DNA from: an uncultured Methanocorpusculum sp.
GTDB taxonomy: Archaea; Halobacteriota; Methanomicrobia; Methanomicrobiales; Methanocorpusculaceae
Length of the DNA stretch: 64,000 nucleotides
Direction of reading: 5' to 3'
Assembly: GCF_963667985.1 (NCBI RefSeq)
Contig: NZ_OY764081.1
Span: 1,054,001 to 1,118,000, forward strand
The notes under the pieces are model-generated. The model saw only the letters and a list, made by a program, of their open reading frames with translations. It ran no database searches and was not told where the DNA came from. Position 1 is the stretch's first letter. Each line of letters opens with the position of its first letter. Below, one piece after another: positions 27,644 through 36,978 of the stretch. The position numbers and the translations under genes are program-made.

Positions 27644-29155
27644 TTATTTTGGAATCCGTTCGAGAAGCATGCCTTCAACGAGGACAGGATAATTTGTTCG
27701 TGCCTCCTCGATTGCACACGTAAGTCGCCAGCCGCGTTCGGCATAGATGGTGAGAAGAGGCTCACCGCGTTTAACGTATTCTCCTGGTTTTTTGTGGAGG
27801 TGGAGACCCGCTCCGTGATCTACCGGAGATCCGGCAGCCCTGGCAATACTGATCAGTGCCTGATTTTTGATGGAGACAACATATCCGTCCGAGGCAGACG
27901 GGATGATAAAGGTATGCTCTCCCGTTGGGAAATCAGTTGATTTTATCTTTGGATCTCCCCCCTGGATCTCAATGATATCCAGCATTTTTTTGAGGGCTTT
28001 CCCTTTTTTGATTAAATCATACACAGCTTCAGCTCCAGCATCCGCCCCAGTTTTACCGGTCATTTCGAGTGCGATTCCTGCAATGGCAACACTTTTCTGT
28101 ACAAGAGAATTAGCACCGCGTTTTCCTTCCAATATGCTGAGAGCTTCGGATACTTCAAGGTTCACGCCGATATTTCTTCCAATTGGGGATCCGCCAAAGG
28201 TGATGGCGCATTCTACCCTAATGCCAAGTCGATTTCCCAAAGTAATGAGTTCGTTTGCAAGGACACGGCCTTCTGCTTCATCAGGGATTTTTGTGCCGGG
28301 GCCAATTGGAATATCTATTACACAGGTGTCGGAACCAACAGCCATTTTCTTTGCCATAATGCTTGCAAGCATCTGGCCCCTGGCATCAATTTTCAGCGGA
28401 TATTCATAGGTGACGATCATGTCGTCAGCCGGAGCGATGTTTGTTGCCCCGCCCCAAACGATAACTCCACCGGCCTTTTCGGTCATGGATTTGATTTCAG
28501 CTGCCGAGAAGGCGACCGGGGCAAGAGCCTCCATAAGATCGGCGGTTCCTCCCGCACCAGTGATTGCCCTCGAACTGGTTTTTGGGATGAGGAGGCCAGC
28601 AGACGCAATTACCGGAACAACAAGAAGCGTGATTTTATTTCCGGGAACACCTCCTATCGAGTGTTTGTCAACGACGGGTTTTTTCGTGAAGGTGATCTGC
28701 TCTCCTGAAGCTACCATTTCCCGGGTGAGATATTCAACTTCATCCATGTCAAGTCCGTTAATATAAGCCGCAGTGATGTAAGCAGTAATTTCCGAGGGAG
28801 AGAGGACGTTCGATGACATGTCGGAGATGATAGTGGCAGTCTCTTCCCGGGTAAATTTACCTCCATCCATTTTTTTTCGGATGAAGGCGATTGAGGCCGG
28901 ACGGGGAGCGGCACGAACATCTATTTCGTCTCCTTTTTCTCCGGCAAGGGTTTCATTGGTTCCAAGAGATATTGTGGCAGTACCCTGACTCGTGAGCGTT
29001 TTTGTGATAGAGACAGGAGCTGCAATGCTGTGTTTTGTTTTTACTTGGGTAATGGTAACACGATCACCTTCAAGAACGCCTATCTGTCTGGCATCAGTGT
29101 CATTGAGAAGAATAACTGGTGTAGAGATATCAATCATGTCAAGTATAAGGTTCAT
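27644..29155 (-). CDS. deoA: AMP phosphorylase
   Basis: AMP phosphorylase releases adenine from AMP as ribose 1,5-bisphosphate, which feeds the archaeal AMP pathway with R15P isomerase and type III RuBisCO (neither in this window). The 503-residue protein has the archaeal N-terminal extension of about 85 residues, then the thymidine phosphorylase-type core: [20 protein letters not shown] near residue 164, [20 protein letters not shown], and the C-terminal [19 protein letters not shown] domain. The extension and length distinguish it from bacterial thymidine phosphorylase. Confidence 0.9.
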   Translation of the reverse strand: MNLILDMIDISTPVILLNDTDARQIGVLEGDRVTITQVKTKHSIAAPVSITKTLTSQGTATISLGTNETLAGEKGDEIDVRAAPRPASIAFIRKKMDGGKFTREETATIISDMSSNVLSPSEITAYITAAYINGLDMDEVEYLTREMVASGEQITFTKKPVVDKHSIGGVPGNKITLLVVPVIASAGLLIPKTSSRAITGAGGTADLMEALAPVAFSAAEIKSMTEKAGGVIVWGGATNIAPADDMIVTYEYPLKIDARGQMLASIMAKKMAVGSDTCVIDIPIGPGTKIPDEAEGRVLANELITLGNRLGIRVECAITFGGSPIGRNIGVNLEVSEALSILEGKRGANSLVQKSVAIAGIALEMTGKTGADAGAEAVYDLIKKGKALKKMLDIIEIQGGDPKIKSTDFPTGEHTFIIPSASDGYVVSIKNQALISIARAAGSPVDHGAGLHLHKKPGEYVKRGEPLLTIYAERGWRLTCAIEEARTNYPVLVEGMLLERIPK

Positions 29156-29480
29156 GATGATTCTCTTTTAGTTCGTATAGGATAAGGATTTTTGTGTGGC
29201 GGGGTGTTCCGAAAGGCTCGCCCATAGCGGAGCAAGGCTTTGCCTTGCGACCAAATCGTTGATTTGCATGTGTGGATGGCTCAGAAGGAGCCGTCTTAAC
29301 CGAGAAAACAGAATGTTTACGAGTGCTGGACACCCCAAAGGGGTGTCCTCAGCTAAGCAAGTCAGGGAGGGAGCGAAAGTGACCAACCATGACTTGCGCA
29401 TGCGGATTGGACGCTGATTGCGTACAACGTTAGCTGAGATGAGTGTGCAGTCATCCATCATCCATCATCCGTCAAGGCTG
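29156..29480. repeat. Hairpin-rich intergenic island A
   Basis: In about 250 bases there are five perfect or near-perfect hairpins: 29232-29248 (GCAAGGC-TTT-GCCTTGC), 29252-29266, 29278-29292, 29328-29348 (nine pairs, AAA loop), and a long nested one whose left arm at 29348-29364 pairs with 29390-29397 and 29430-29438. On the minus strand it contains TCAGCGTCCAATCCGC, nearly identical to a block in the island at 43480-43680. No credible gene is present; a 97-codon frame on the minus strand is probably spurious. Confidence 0.6.
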
Positions 29481-30016
29481 CCGGACGAAAAATCGTGTTG
29501 ACTCCACTGTTTTTATTTTCGGATTTTAAATCAACCATATATAGATTAAGAAATAAAATAAATAAATAATACAAGAGAGTATTGGCAACTCATTCTCTCA
29601 GAGAGAGAGTCTGGCTCAAAATCTTTAGTTGCATCTCTTTTTGCGAATTATATGTGATTGATGACGGATGGCATCACACATAAAATGCTTTTGAGAGATT
29701 CTGGCAGGAAATCGAGGAGGTTTTACTTATTTTAATGGTCCAATAGACATGAGTCTGTACTTGCATTACCAGAATATCAGTAAAAATTAGCGAGATATAT
29801 ATAGAAGATAGGAACAAATGCAAATGAGATAGACGATTCACTGTGTCGATAAAAATCTTAAAATAGATGCTAAAGCAGAGATATCGATTCATACAGCCGT
29901 GAATCAAATAATCGAGATAAACCTTATTTTTTAAAAAGCATGATTGGAAAATTTGGGGATTTGTGCCCCTGCTGGGACACAAATCTGTCTTAACCGTTAA
30001 AATTCTTTAGAAGAAT
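29481..30016. other. AT-rich intergenic stretch with a terminator
   Basis: No gene is supported. Very AT-rich DNA with weak inverted repeats (CTCTC/GAGAG near 29594-29606, ATGTGAT/ATCACA near 29650-29680). A 102-codon minus-strand frame at 29674-29982 has no recognisable domain. The part nearest the surface glycoprotein gene holds its terminator (29959-29984). Confidence 0.5.
29959..29984 (-). terminator. Terminator hairpin of the surface glycoprotein gene
   Basis: ATTTGTG-CCCC-TGCT-GGGA-CACAAAT forms a strong stem of ten or more pairs, 32 bases after the stop of the surface glycoprotein gene on the minus strand. An efficient terminator is expected for a highly expressed surface gene. Confidence 0.6.
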
Positions 30017-32242
30017 TTAGTCGCGGCGGAGGACGAGAACTGCGACAGCGCCAAGGCCGGCGAGTGAAAGGAATGCACCAAAGCCTGGGGTCTTAGTCGT
30101 GGTTGCAGTTGCGGTTGCAGTTGCGGTTGCAGTTGCGGTTGCAGTTGCGGTTGCGGTTGGCTTTGCCTCAGTGATCTTAATGACGGTTGAAGTGGTGAGA
30201 TCACCAGCGACTGCCTGGATAGTGTAAGAATCAACATTTAATCCGGTTGTGTCAAAGGTAACTTCCCAAGTATTAACGCCATCTGCACCTGCAACAACCT
30301 TAGTTGTCAGGGTGATAAAGGAGGCAGAGTTTACACTGCTCTTGTCAACTGCAGTGAATGCGGTTGAAAGAACATCAACATTTACAAGAGTGTCTGCTTT
30401 GAGGTTAGTGGTTCCAGAAACCTTAAGTGCAGAGCCTTTGGCAACGTCGGACACCGGGTTCATAGTCAGAGTCGGTGTTGCAACAATAAACGTAAGCTTC
30501 ACATATATATCATCAATGTTCTGGCTGTCAAGTGCATCGCACAGTGCCTGTGCTGCATTTGCACTCTGGCGATCAGCAGTGTTAAACAATTCGATAGAGC
30601 ACTCTGTTGGTTCACCTAAGTTGTCCAGATAGATAATGCCAAAGTACGGCTTAACGTTGAATACTTTGTCGTACATTGGATGCTGAATTACAACAAAATA
30701 CTGACCTGCATCAAGAGTGCTGGTTGAAATCTTCTTGGAATAAGATCCATCATCCTCTGTGGTGATAGTTCCGGTTACGAATTTGTTTGTACCAAAGACG
30801 TAGTAAAGAAGAGAATCTGCTGCTTCTGCAGTTCCAGTGATTTTAATGTCATCTCCCTTTGCAACAGTAGAGGAAACTACAGTTGCAGTAAGGAAGGGCT
30901 GCTTCATAGCAACTGAGCAGGACTCGTAAATTGCCCCATCAAGATCTGCTGGGAATGCACCAACGTCAGATGTAACTGCATAAAATGTGTAGGTACCTGC
31001 ATCATATGTGTTTGTAAGTTTGAATGAGGTTGTCCAGGTATTATCAGCTTTGACGATTACTGTTACTCTATCACCATTAGAATCATTTACCTGCTGAAGA
31101 GCTTTGTTCGAGCCTTTAATATAGAGATAAACTTTGTCAGATTCAGTGTCTGTTCCAGAGAGAGTAAGTTCAGTTCCAAGATAATACGAATCCTGACCCG
31201 GTGCAATAGTAACTACACCTTTCTCAACTGTGACTTTTGCAGTCTTTTCTGTTGTTGAAGTTGTTCCATAGAACTCTCCTGTAAACTTGTAAGACTGAGC
31301 AGTGGTACAAGAGTTGGTGTCAAGCTGGACAACAGCACTTCCGGATGCCGGAATTATTACGTTGAATTTGCTGATCCACCCTTCATCAGTAAGAATCTGA
31401 GTATAGTCTACATTTGGCTGACCTGCAAGGAGGTTAAAACCAATATTATCAACAAAAACGTTAACAACAACACCCGGGACACCACTTAAAGTTAAAAGTA
31501 CAGAATTACCACGAACAATTTTGTCCTTGCTAACAGCAATACTTGAACTGGAATCTCCAACGGTGAATGTCACAGATGGGGAGTACATGTATTTATCTGG
31601 CGTGTAGATAGAGACATTGTATGGGCCAGTAGTGTTGAATTTTGCAACTGCGGACCAGGTTCCAAGAGTGACATTAGTAAGGGCAATATCAGAGAGATCT
31701 GCTGAGTCAAAGGTTTCAGAATCCGAAAAGTCCGTTGAATTGAAGTCAGATGTCTTACCACCGGATGGAGTGGTAAACTGAAGACCATATTTCAATAAGG
31801 AGGCATTTGTTACCTTTAAATCAATACGCTGATCCTGGGTAAGAGTGGTTCCTGCAATTGGAGTACCCGTACCTGCAAGATAGGCATCCAGTCTGATAGT
31901 CGGTAATGCAAGATAGACATACACAGCCGAGCTTAATGTAGTATTATTTACATAGTAACCTGCAACTGCGTTGGGATTGTTAAGGGTCTTCAATGTAGTA
32001 CTACCAGGTACCGCATCTAACGCGTAAGTTGCTTTGATTACAGAGTCATAAGTCGGAACTGAGGTTCCAGTGTAGTACAAGAAATTATCATAAGATTCGA
32101 GTTCAATTCCACCAACCTGATAAAGATATCCCGTCGATGTGCTTCCAATGTCCACAGTTGTTGCTGCTGCACCTGCTCCAACAAAGAGTGTCAGTGCAAG
32201 GAAAACTGCAAGAACTGCGGCAATCATTTTAGTTGTTTTCAA
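30017..32242 (-). CDS. PGF-CTERM surface glycoprotein, probable S-layer protein
   Basis: The protein of about 741 residues has a signal peptide (TTKMIAAVLAVFLALTLFVG), several Ig-like beta domains with many N-x-S/T glycosylation sites, a Thr-Ala linker of about 20 residues, and a C-terminal PGFGAFLSLAGLGAVAVLVL-RRD, a clear PGF-CTERM archaeosortase signal. The N-terminal region resembles Methanomicrobiales surface proteins (DUF3821-like; tentative). The best start is a TTG at 32242, eight bases after AGGAGG; a TTG two codons earlier is only two bases from it. Codon bias, a strong ribosome binding site and its own promoter and terminator suggest high expression. Confidence 0.8.
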   Translation of the reverse strand: MKTTKMIAAVLAVFLALTLFVGAGAAATTVDIGSTSTGYLYQVGGIELESYDNFLYYTGTSVPTYDSVIKATYALDAVPGSTTLKTLNNPNAVAGYYVNNTTLSSAVYVYLALPTIRLDAYLAGTGTPIAGTTLTQDQRIDLKVTNASLLKYGLQFTTPSGGKTSDFNSTDFSDSETFDSADLSDIALTNVTLGTWSAVAKFNTTGPYNVSIYTPDKYMYSPSVTFTVGDSSSSIAVSKDKIVRGNSVLLTLSGVPGVVVNVFVDNIGFNLLAGQPNVDYTQILTDEGWISKFNVIIPASGSAVVQLDTNSCTTAQSYKFTGEFYGTTSTTEKTAKVTVEKGVVTIAPGQDSYYLGTELTLSGTDTESDKVYLYIKGSNKALQQVNDSNGDRVTVIVKADNTWTTSFKLTNTYDAGTYTFYAVTSDVGAFPADLDGAIYESCSVAMKQPFLTATVVSSTVAKGDDIKITGTAEAADSLLYYVFGTNKFVTGTITTEDDGSYSKKISTSTLDAGQYFVVIQHPMYDKVFNVKPYFGIIYLDNLGEPTECSIELFNTADRQSANAAQALCDALDSQNIDDIYVKLTFIVATPTLTMNPVSDVAKGSALKVSGTTNLKADTLVNVDVLSTAFTAVDKSSVNSASFITLTTKVVAGADGVNTWEVTFDTTGLNVDSYTIQAVAGDLTTSTVIKITEAKPTATATATATATATATATATTTKTPGFGAFLSLAGLGAVAVLVLRRD
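30101..30158 (-). repeat. Simple repeat encoding the Thr-Ala linker
   Basis: The plus strand reads alternating TTGCAG and TTGCGG hexamers, encoding (Thr-Ala)n before the PGF-CTERM signal. Its 12-base period makes it prone to length change by slippage. Confidence 0.85.
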
Positions 32243-32400
32243 TTTCAATTCCTCCTAAATTAGGATTGTAAATTTGTCTGTGCATGTTTAACATGCGATA
32301 CGTGATATTCGACATGCGTCGAATAAACATTCTGCAAGGGTCATACTCCGATCAACGGAATATGCTTTGATATTTGATTATGTAATATAATAGACTTTGC
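32243..32400 (-). promoter_or_regulatory. Promoter and palindromic leader of the surface glycoprotein gene
   Basis: On the minus strand a TATA-like TTATATTA lies near 32383-32395, giving a leader of about 110 bases. The leader carries two perfect palindromes: 32306-32325 (eight-pair arms TATTCGAC/GTCGAATA) and 32282-32296 (GCATGTTTAACATGC), both before the AGGAGG ribosome binding site. They could stabilise the mRNA or be protein-binding sites. Confidence 0.5.
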
Positions 32401-32704
32401 GGTCATGAACCCATTCTATAGCAGAAATCGACGGGAACGCGAAGCAAAAGAGGAGACACGCATCCCTGCAGGCATATCTTTATGGAGAAATAACTGTCCA
32501 ATGTATTTCGACAAACGACGGGTTGTGATGAGAATAAATACGTCATCCACAATACACAGCGCACGATCGCCACTTACTACGTGCACATTAATAATTAGAC
32601 GTTCTCGCAAACCTTCAGCTTGCTCAACTATGGTTACTCCCTTCGGTCGTAACCCGGTAACCCAAGCCCTTATCACCAACTGCATCCAATAATATTCGAT
32701 AACC
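32401..32704. repeat. Intergenic stretch C, weakly like the hairpin islands
   Basis: This 300-base gap before purA has no supported gene; a 95-codon plus-strand frame shows no domain. It contains a hairpin GGTTAC/GTAACC at 32632-32654 and the string TCTCGCAA followed by TTGCTCA, which also occurs in island B (43620-43637). A TATA-like AATAATATTC lies at 32688-32697, near the purA start. Confidence 0.35.
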
Positions 32705-33715
32705 ATGCCAAGTACGATCATAGTCGGCGGCTTTTTTGGCGACGAAGGGAAAGGGAAAATCGTCGCCCACATTGCACAAAAAGACAAAGCAACCATTATT
32801 GCCCGTGGCGGGGTCGGACCGAACGCAGGCCATACCATAAACGTACAAAACGAAAAATACGTTGTCCGTATGATTCCGTCTGGATTCCTCTATCCAAAAG
32901 CGGAACTCATGATCGGCAGCGGAGTTCTGGTTGACCCACGCGTCTTTGCTCACGAACTTGACATCCTCAAATGCGCTGGTCGAACAAAAATTGATGGCCG
33001 CTGCGGGATCATCGAAGAAGAACACATATCTTTGGACAAAAAAGATCCCCACCTTTCAAAAACGGTTGGATCGACCGGCTCCGGATGCGGGCCGGCAAAC
33101 GCCGACCGTGTCATGAGAAAGGGCAGACTTGCACGGGACGTCCCGGAACTCGCACCATATATTACAGATGTAGCCCAAAACCTCAACGACGCGATTGAAC
33201 AGGGCGACTCAGTCTTAATTGAAGGAACTCAAGGGTTCGGCATTTCCCTTTACTATGGAAATTACCCGTTCGTTACCAGCAAAGACACCTCGGCATCCCA
33301 GATGGCCGCCGATGTCGGTGTCGGACCAACCAACATCGATGATGTCGTCGTTGTCTTCAAAGCATTTCCAACACGTGTCGGCGAAGGACCTTTCCCAACC
33401 GAACTCACCCATGACCAATCGCTTGCTCTGGGAATTCAGGAGTTCGGCGCCGTAACTCACAGAGAACGCCGTATTGGAACGTGGGACGGGAAAATGGCTC
33501 GCTACTCCGCCATGATCAACGGATGCACCACCATCGCCATCACCGGTATCGATCACATTGATGAATCCGTCTACGGCGTAAGCGACTATGCAAAACTCAC
33601 GCCGAAAGCACTGGCCTTCATCGACCAGATCGAAGCCGACACGGGAAAACCGGTAGGCATCATCTCGACCGGCCCTGACCAGTCGCATATCATCGACATC
33701 AGATCAGAGCTCTAA
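32705..33715 (+). CDS. purA: Adenylosuccinate synthetase (short archaeal form)
   Basis: PurA joins IMP and aspartate using GTP, the first committed step to AMP. The 336-residue length matches the short archaeal type. The P-loop-like [17 protein letters not shown] is at residues 8-24, the catalytic His is in [11 protein letters not shown] near residue 43, and the switch-like [14 protein letters not shown] and [20 protein letters not shown] are present. It is the first gene of a long plus-strand run. Confidence 0.95.
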   Translation: MPSTIIVGGFFGDEGKGKIVAHIAQKDKATIIARGGVGPNAGHTINVQNEKYVVRMIPSGFLYPKAELMIGSGVLVDPRVFAHELDILKCAGRTKIDGRCGIIEEEHISLDKKDPHLSKTVGSTGSGCGPANADRVMRKGRLARDVPELAPYITDVAQNLNDAIEQGDSVLIEGTQGFGISLYYGNYPFVTSKDTSASQMAADVGVGPTNIDDVVVVFKAFPTRVGEGPFPTELTHDQSLALGIQEFGAVTHRERRIGTWDGKMARYSAMINGCTTIAITGIDHIDESVYGVSDYAKLTPKALAFIDQIEADTGKPVGIISTGPDQSHIIDIRSEL

Positions 33716-33718
33716 TTC

Positions 33719-33898
33719 ATGAAACGCCGGATACTTGACATCATCTGCTGCCCTGTATGTAAGGGAAAGTTTATGCTTACAGAGATGGAGGGTAATGATA
33801 CAGAAATAATGGAAGGACTTTTGACATGTACTGCATGCAAACGGGTGTATCCGATCTCATCGGGGATCGCAAACCTCCTTCCGGAAGATCAGAGGTAA
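33719..33898 (+). CDS. Trm112-like zinc-ribbon protein
   Basis: This 59-codon gene follows purA by 3 bases. The product starts KRRILDIICCPVCKGKF and ends with CTACKRVYPISSGIANLLP, the Trm112 (UPF0434) pattern with two CxxC pairs. Trm112 is an activator of several RNA and protein methyltransferases in archaea and eukaryotes. Part of an apparent purA operon; the partner methyltransferase is not in the window. Confidence 0.8.
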   Translation: MKRRILDIICCPVCKGKFMLTEMEGNDTEIMEGLLTCTACKRVYPISSGIANLLPEDQR

Positions 33899-33904
33899 CC
33901 AAAA

Positions 33905-34459
33905 ATGCCAATTGTTGAAGTCCAGCTGAATCGTCTTGGAATAAATTCGCTCGAGGTCTCGACCGACTCCGTTGAGGTCAGTGCAGGCACCGCCCTACAC
34001 ATAAGGATCGTGAACTTCGGTGCACCCACACACGCGACGCTTCGGACCGAAGGATCGGCATATACCAATTTTACCTACGAAAACCTCTATGTCGAGGCTG
34101 AATCCGAAATCAAAGTCGACATTCTGCCTTCGGCAAACCCCGGCAGTTTCGAGATGCAGGTCATCTCAGGATACGGCATGCGGCGTTCCGGCTTTACCGT
34201 CAATGTCATCCTTCCTGAACTCGAAGAGAAAAAGGAGCCGGAGCCGGTTGAGCCAATACAGCAGAAAAGCAAACGTGCTCCTCTGACAAAGATCGGATGG
34301 AGCGTGATCCTGATCAATCTCATCGCTCCGATACTCGGCTTCATCGTACTCATCTTCTGGATACTGGCACCCGCTGCAGTCAACACCACCGCCATGGCAG
34401 TGATCCTCTACGTAATCATGCTCGCCGGAATCATCATTACATGGCGTTCGGTGCAGTAA
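33905..34459 (+). CDS. Conserved membrane protein of unknown function
   Basis: The 184-residue product has an N-terminal beta-rich domain of about 100 residues (ALHIRIVNFGAPTHATLRTE), an acidic/basic linker with EEKKEPEPVEP, and two hydrophobic helices at about 130-180. The order suggests a soluble domain on one side and two C-terminal membrane helices. I do not recognise a characterised family. It overlaps cobD by 19 bases, so the two are translationally linked. Confidence 0.65.
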   Translation: MPIVEVQLNRLGINSLEVSTDSVEVSAGTALHIRIVNFGAPTHATLRTEGSAYTNFTYENLYVEAESEIKVDILPSANPGSFEMQVISGYGMRRSGFTVNVILPELEEKKEPEPVEPIQQKSKRAPLTKIGWSVILINLIAPILGFIVLIFWILAPAAVNTTAMAVILYVIMLAGIIITWRSVQ

Positions 34460-35358
34460 TCCTTTTTTTCGGACTGGTCATCGACCGTCTGATCGGTGAT
34501 CCGCGTTCAACATATCATCCCGTGGCTCTGATTGGCAGATTCATCGGCCTTTGGGGACGCACGAACTATTATCACCCAAGAACCGAACGGTTTATTGGAA
34601 TCTGCGGCTGGTTGCTGACCGTAAGTGTCGCAATACTTCCCTGTCTGCTCATTCTCCTGTATACACCGTGGTATATTTCCCTCCCGCTCTACATACTCGC
34701 CCTTGCATTCTGCATAGGCTGGCGCTCGCTCGAAGAGCATGTCGGAGCGGTCGAAACGGCCCTTACACTGGGGGAGGAAGAGGGAAGAAAAGCCGTCGGG
34801 TATCTCGTCAGCCGGGACACGAAGAACCTGACCTTCGAACAGATCAGATCCGGAGCGTATGAATCCGCAGCGGAAAATCTCGTCGACAGTATCATTGCCC
34901 CGATTTTCTGGTTCGTGGTTTTTGAACTCCTCTTCGGTATGGGAATCCTCGGAGCAGTACTATTTCGATCGGCTAACACCATGGACGCCATGCTCGGATA
35001 CAAAGACGAAAGGATACGCCTTGGCTGGTTCCCGGCAAGAATGGACGACATCCTCGCCTATCTCCCGGCACGGATCACCGGAGCAGTTTTACTTCTTATC
35101 TTCCTATTGAAAGGAAGAATAAAACAGGCATGGTACATCTTCAAACATGACCGGAAATTACGGCCGGGTTTCAACGGCGGCATTCCCATGAGTCTGATCG
35201 CCGGCGGCTGCGGGGTCATGTTCGAAAAACCCGGCGTCTATCAGATAGGATATCCAGAACAGACCCTTGAAGAGGGAGGGAAAAAAATTATCAGCACGAT
35301 TCGATGGTGTACGGCTATAAGTGCCGCGATCGGCATCCTCCTTCTCTTTTTGATATAA
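34441..35358 (+). CDS. cobD: Adenosylcobinamide-phosphate synthase
   Basis: CobD (CbiB) attaches the aminopropanol linker to adenosylcobyric acid in cobamide synthesis, at the membrane. The 305-residue protein shows FGLVIDRLIGDPRSTYHPVA at the start, the GAYESAAENLVDSIIAPIFW stretch near residue 140, and RSANTMDAMLGYKDERIRL. The frame is open further upstream, but the ATG at 34441 gives the family N-terminus. Cobamide supply supports the Mtr methyltransferase of methanogens. Confidence 0.93.
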   Translation: MAFGAVILFFGLVIDRLIGDPRSTYHPVALIGRFIGLWGRTNYYHPRTERFIGICGWLLTVSVAILPCLLILLYTPWYISLPLYILALAFCIGWRSLEEHVGAVETALTLGEEEGRKAVGYLVSRDTKNLTFEQIRSGAYESAAENLVDSIIAPIFWFVVFELLFGMGILGAVLFRSANTMDAMLGYKDERIRLGWFPARMDDILAYLPARITGAVLLLIFLLKGRIKQAWYIFKHDRKLRPGFNGGIPMSLIAGGCGVMFEKPGVYQIGYPEQTLEEGGKKIISTIRWCTAISAAIGILLLFLI

Positions 35359-35392
35359 AAATTCATTACCTTTTACCCCGAATACAGTATTC

Positions 35393-35767
35393 ATGGAGAC
35401 ATATCTGAAAATAATAGCGGTCATTTTTGCAGTCTGCATGGTAACGACGGGAGTTGCCCTCGGATTTGCCGGGCTGGGAATCCAAACGACCTCGGATCGG
35501 CAGGCCCAGACCCTTGAAGAATGGTTCGGCGTAGAACTCCTTACCGTTACGGCGACCGACGGAACACAGATCCCGGTCATCCGAACCGAAGAGGGTGATT
35601 ACATCGATGCAGCATCTCTGATTCGGGTATACTACGGGGAGAGCAAATATGCTATAATATATACAGTGCAGGACGGCAAAATCATCAAAGAACACACATC
35701 GGTCGTCACGTTCAGCGACGGTGGAAAAGATCCGGCCAACCTCAAAAACACTCTCGCAGCATCCTGA
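35393..35767 (+). CDS. Small membrane-anchored protein of unknown function
   Basis: The 124-residue product has one N-terminal hydrophobic helix (residues about 5-28) and a short soluble domain of about 95 residues, probably outside the membrane. No family is recognised. It lies 34 bases after cobD and 3 bases before the HD hydrolase, so it is likely cotranscribed with the latter. Confidence 0.6.
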   Translation: METYLKIIAVIFAVCMVTTGVALGFAGLGIQTTSDRQAQTLEEWFGVELLTVTATDGTQIPVIRTEEGDYIDAASLIRVYYGESKYAIIYTVQDGKIIKEHTSVVTFSDGGKDPANLKNTLAAS

Positions 35768-35770
35768 GAA

Positions 35771-36976
35771 ATGGCAAAACAGATCAAAGACCCGGTGCAC
35801 GGATACATCGAAGTTCCAACGCCTCTTGTCCCTCTTCTAGATACGGAAGTTGTTCAGCGGCTCAGATATATCAAACAGCTCGGCTTCGTGTATCTCGTAT
35901 ATCCGGGAGCAAACCACACGCGTTTCGAACACTCGCTTGGAGCGATGCATCTCGCCTCCCTTCTTGCAAGGCAGCTAGATTTGAGTAAGGACGATACGCT
36001 TTTGGTCTGCACGGCCGCCCTCCTCCATGATATTGGACACGGGCCGTTCTCCCATGCAAGTGAAAAACTTCGGGCAGAGTACGGACCCTTCTCCCATGAC
36101 GATATTGCACCGTTCCTAATAATGCCGGAGATCTCCGACATTCTGGATGAGAACGGCACGGATACTAAAGAAATTGCGGGGATCGTGGCGGGAAATCACC
36201 GGCTCGCCGGGGTCATACACGGCGATCTTGACGTTGACCGTATGGACTATCTTTTACGCGATGCACACTATACCGGAGTCCCGTATGGAAATCTAGATTC
36301 CGGCCGGCTTATCCAGTCCCTTGTTTTGACGGAAGACGGACTTGCCATCAAAGATTCCGGCATCCCGGCGGCTGAAACCCTTCTGATTGCGAGAACTCTC
36401 ATGGCCCCTTCAGTCTATTATCATCACGTCGGCAGAATCGCAGAACAAATGTTTCTGCTTGCCGGAAGAAGTCATTTCGCCGACGAAAAACCCGACGCGT
36501 TCATGAGAATGGACGATCTTGCAGGAACCACCCTTCTTATGAACTCGCCATCAAGCGTCTCCCGCGAAATGATGCACAGGATCTGGAGAAGAGATCTCTA
36601 CAAGCGGGCAGTCTATAACGGACACGAACAGTTGGACATGGACCGAGTCTCGACCCTTAGGCCGGAAGAGAAAAACCGGATGAGACGGGCAATCGCCGAA
36701 ACTGCAAATGTCCCTGAAGAAAAAATCATCCTCGACATCCCCCCCATCCGAAAAGAGATGCGGATGATGGTCCAGGTACAAAACCAGCATGATCTTGTCC
36801 CATTTGAAGAGATCATCCCCCTGTTATCCATGATGAATGCAACAAGACGGGATCAGTGGCGGCTTGGTGTGTTTGCCCCGGCAGACATCCTTGAAAAGGT
36901 CGGCGACGCGGCACGAGAGGTCCTCTCCCTGCGCCGGGCAACAAAACAAGATAAACTCCCAGGTACTATAGTATAG
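35771..36976 (+). CDS. HD-domain phosphohydrolase (dNTPase/SAMHD1-like)
   Basis: The 401-residue protein has KQIKDPVHGYIEVPTPLVPL at the start and the HD signature: His in GANHTRFEHSLGAMHLA near residue 50, the His-Asp pair in LLHDIGHGPFSHASE near residue 84, and Asp in DLDVDRMDYLLRDAHY near residue 155. This order and the C-terminal extension match archaeal/eukaryotic SAMHD1-like dNTP triphosphohydrolases. Its substrate is not proven. Confidence 0.82.
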   Translation: MAKQIKDPVHGYIEVPTPLVPLLDTEVVQRLRYIKQLGFVYLVYPGANHTRFEHSLGAMHLASLLARQLDLSKDDTLLVCTAALLHDIGHGPFSHASEKLRAEYGPFSHDDIAPFLIMPEISDILDENGTDTKEIAGIVAGNHRLAGVIHGDLDVDRMDYLLRDAHYTGVPYGNLDSGRLIQSLVLTEDGLAIKDSGIPAAETLLIARTLMAPSVYYHHVGRIAEQMFLLAGRSHFADEKPDAFMRMDDLAGTTLLMNSPSSVSREMMHRIWRRDLYKRAVYNGHEQLDMDRVSTLRPEEKNRMRRAIAETANVPEEKIILDIPPIRKEMRMMVQVQNQHDLVPFEEIIPLLSMMNATRRDQWRLGVFAPADILEKVGDAAREVLSLRRATKQDKLPGTIV

Positions 36977-36978
36977 AT

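Noticed and set aside
29168-29461. A 97-codon minus-strand frame across hairpin island A
   Set aside because: Made of the inverted repeats themselves; no homology signal and no ribosome binding site.
29674-29982. A 102-codon minus-strand frame in AT-rich DNA
   Set aside because: No domain, odd composition, and it runs into the terminator of the surface glycoprotein gene.
32405-32692. A 95-codon plus-strand frame before purA
   Set aside because: No domain or ribosome binding site, and its sequence resembles the non-coding hairpin islands.
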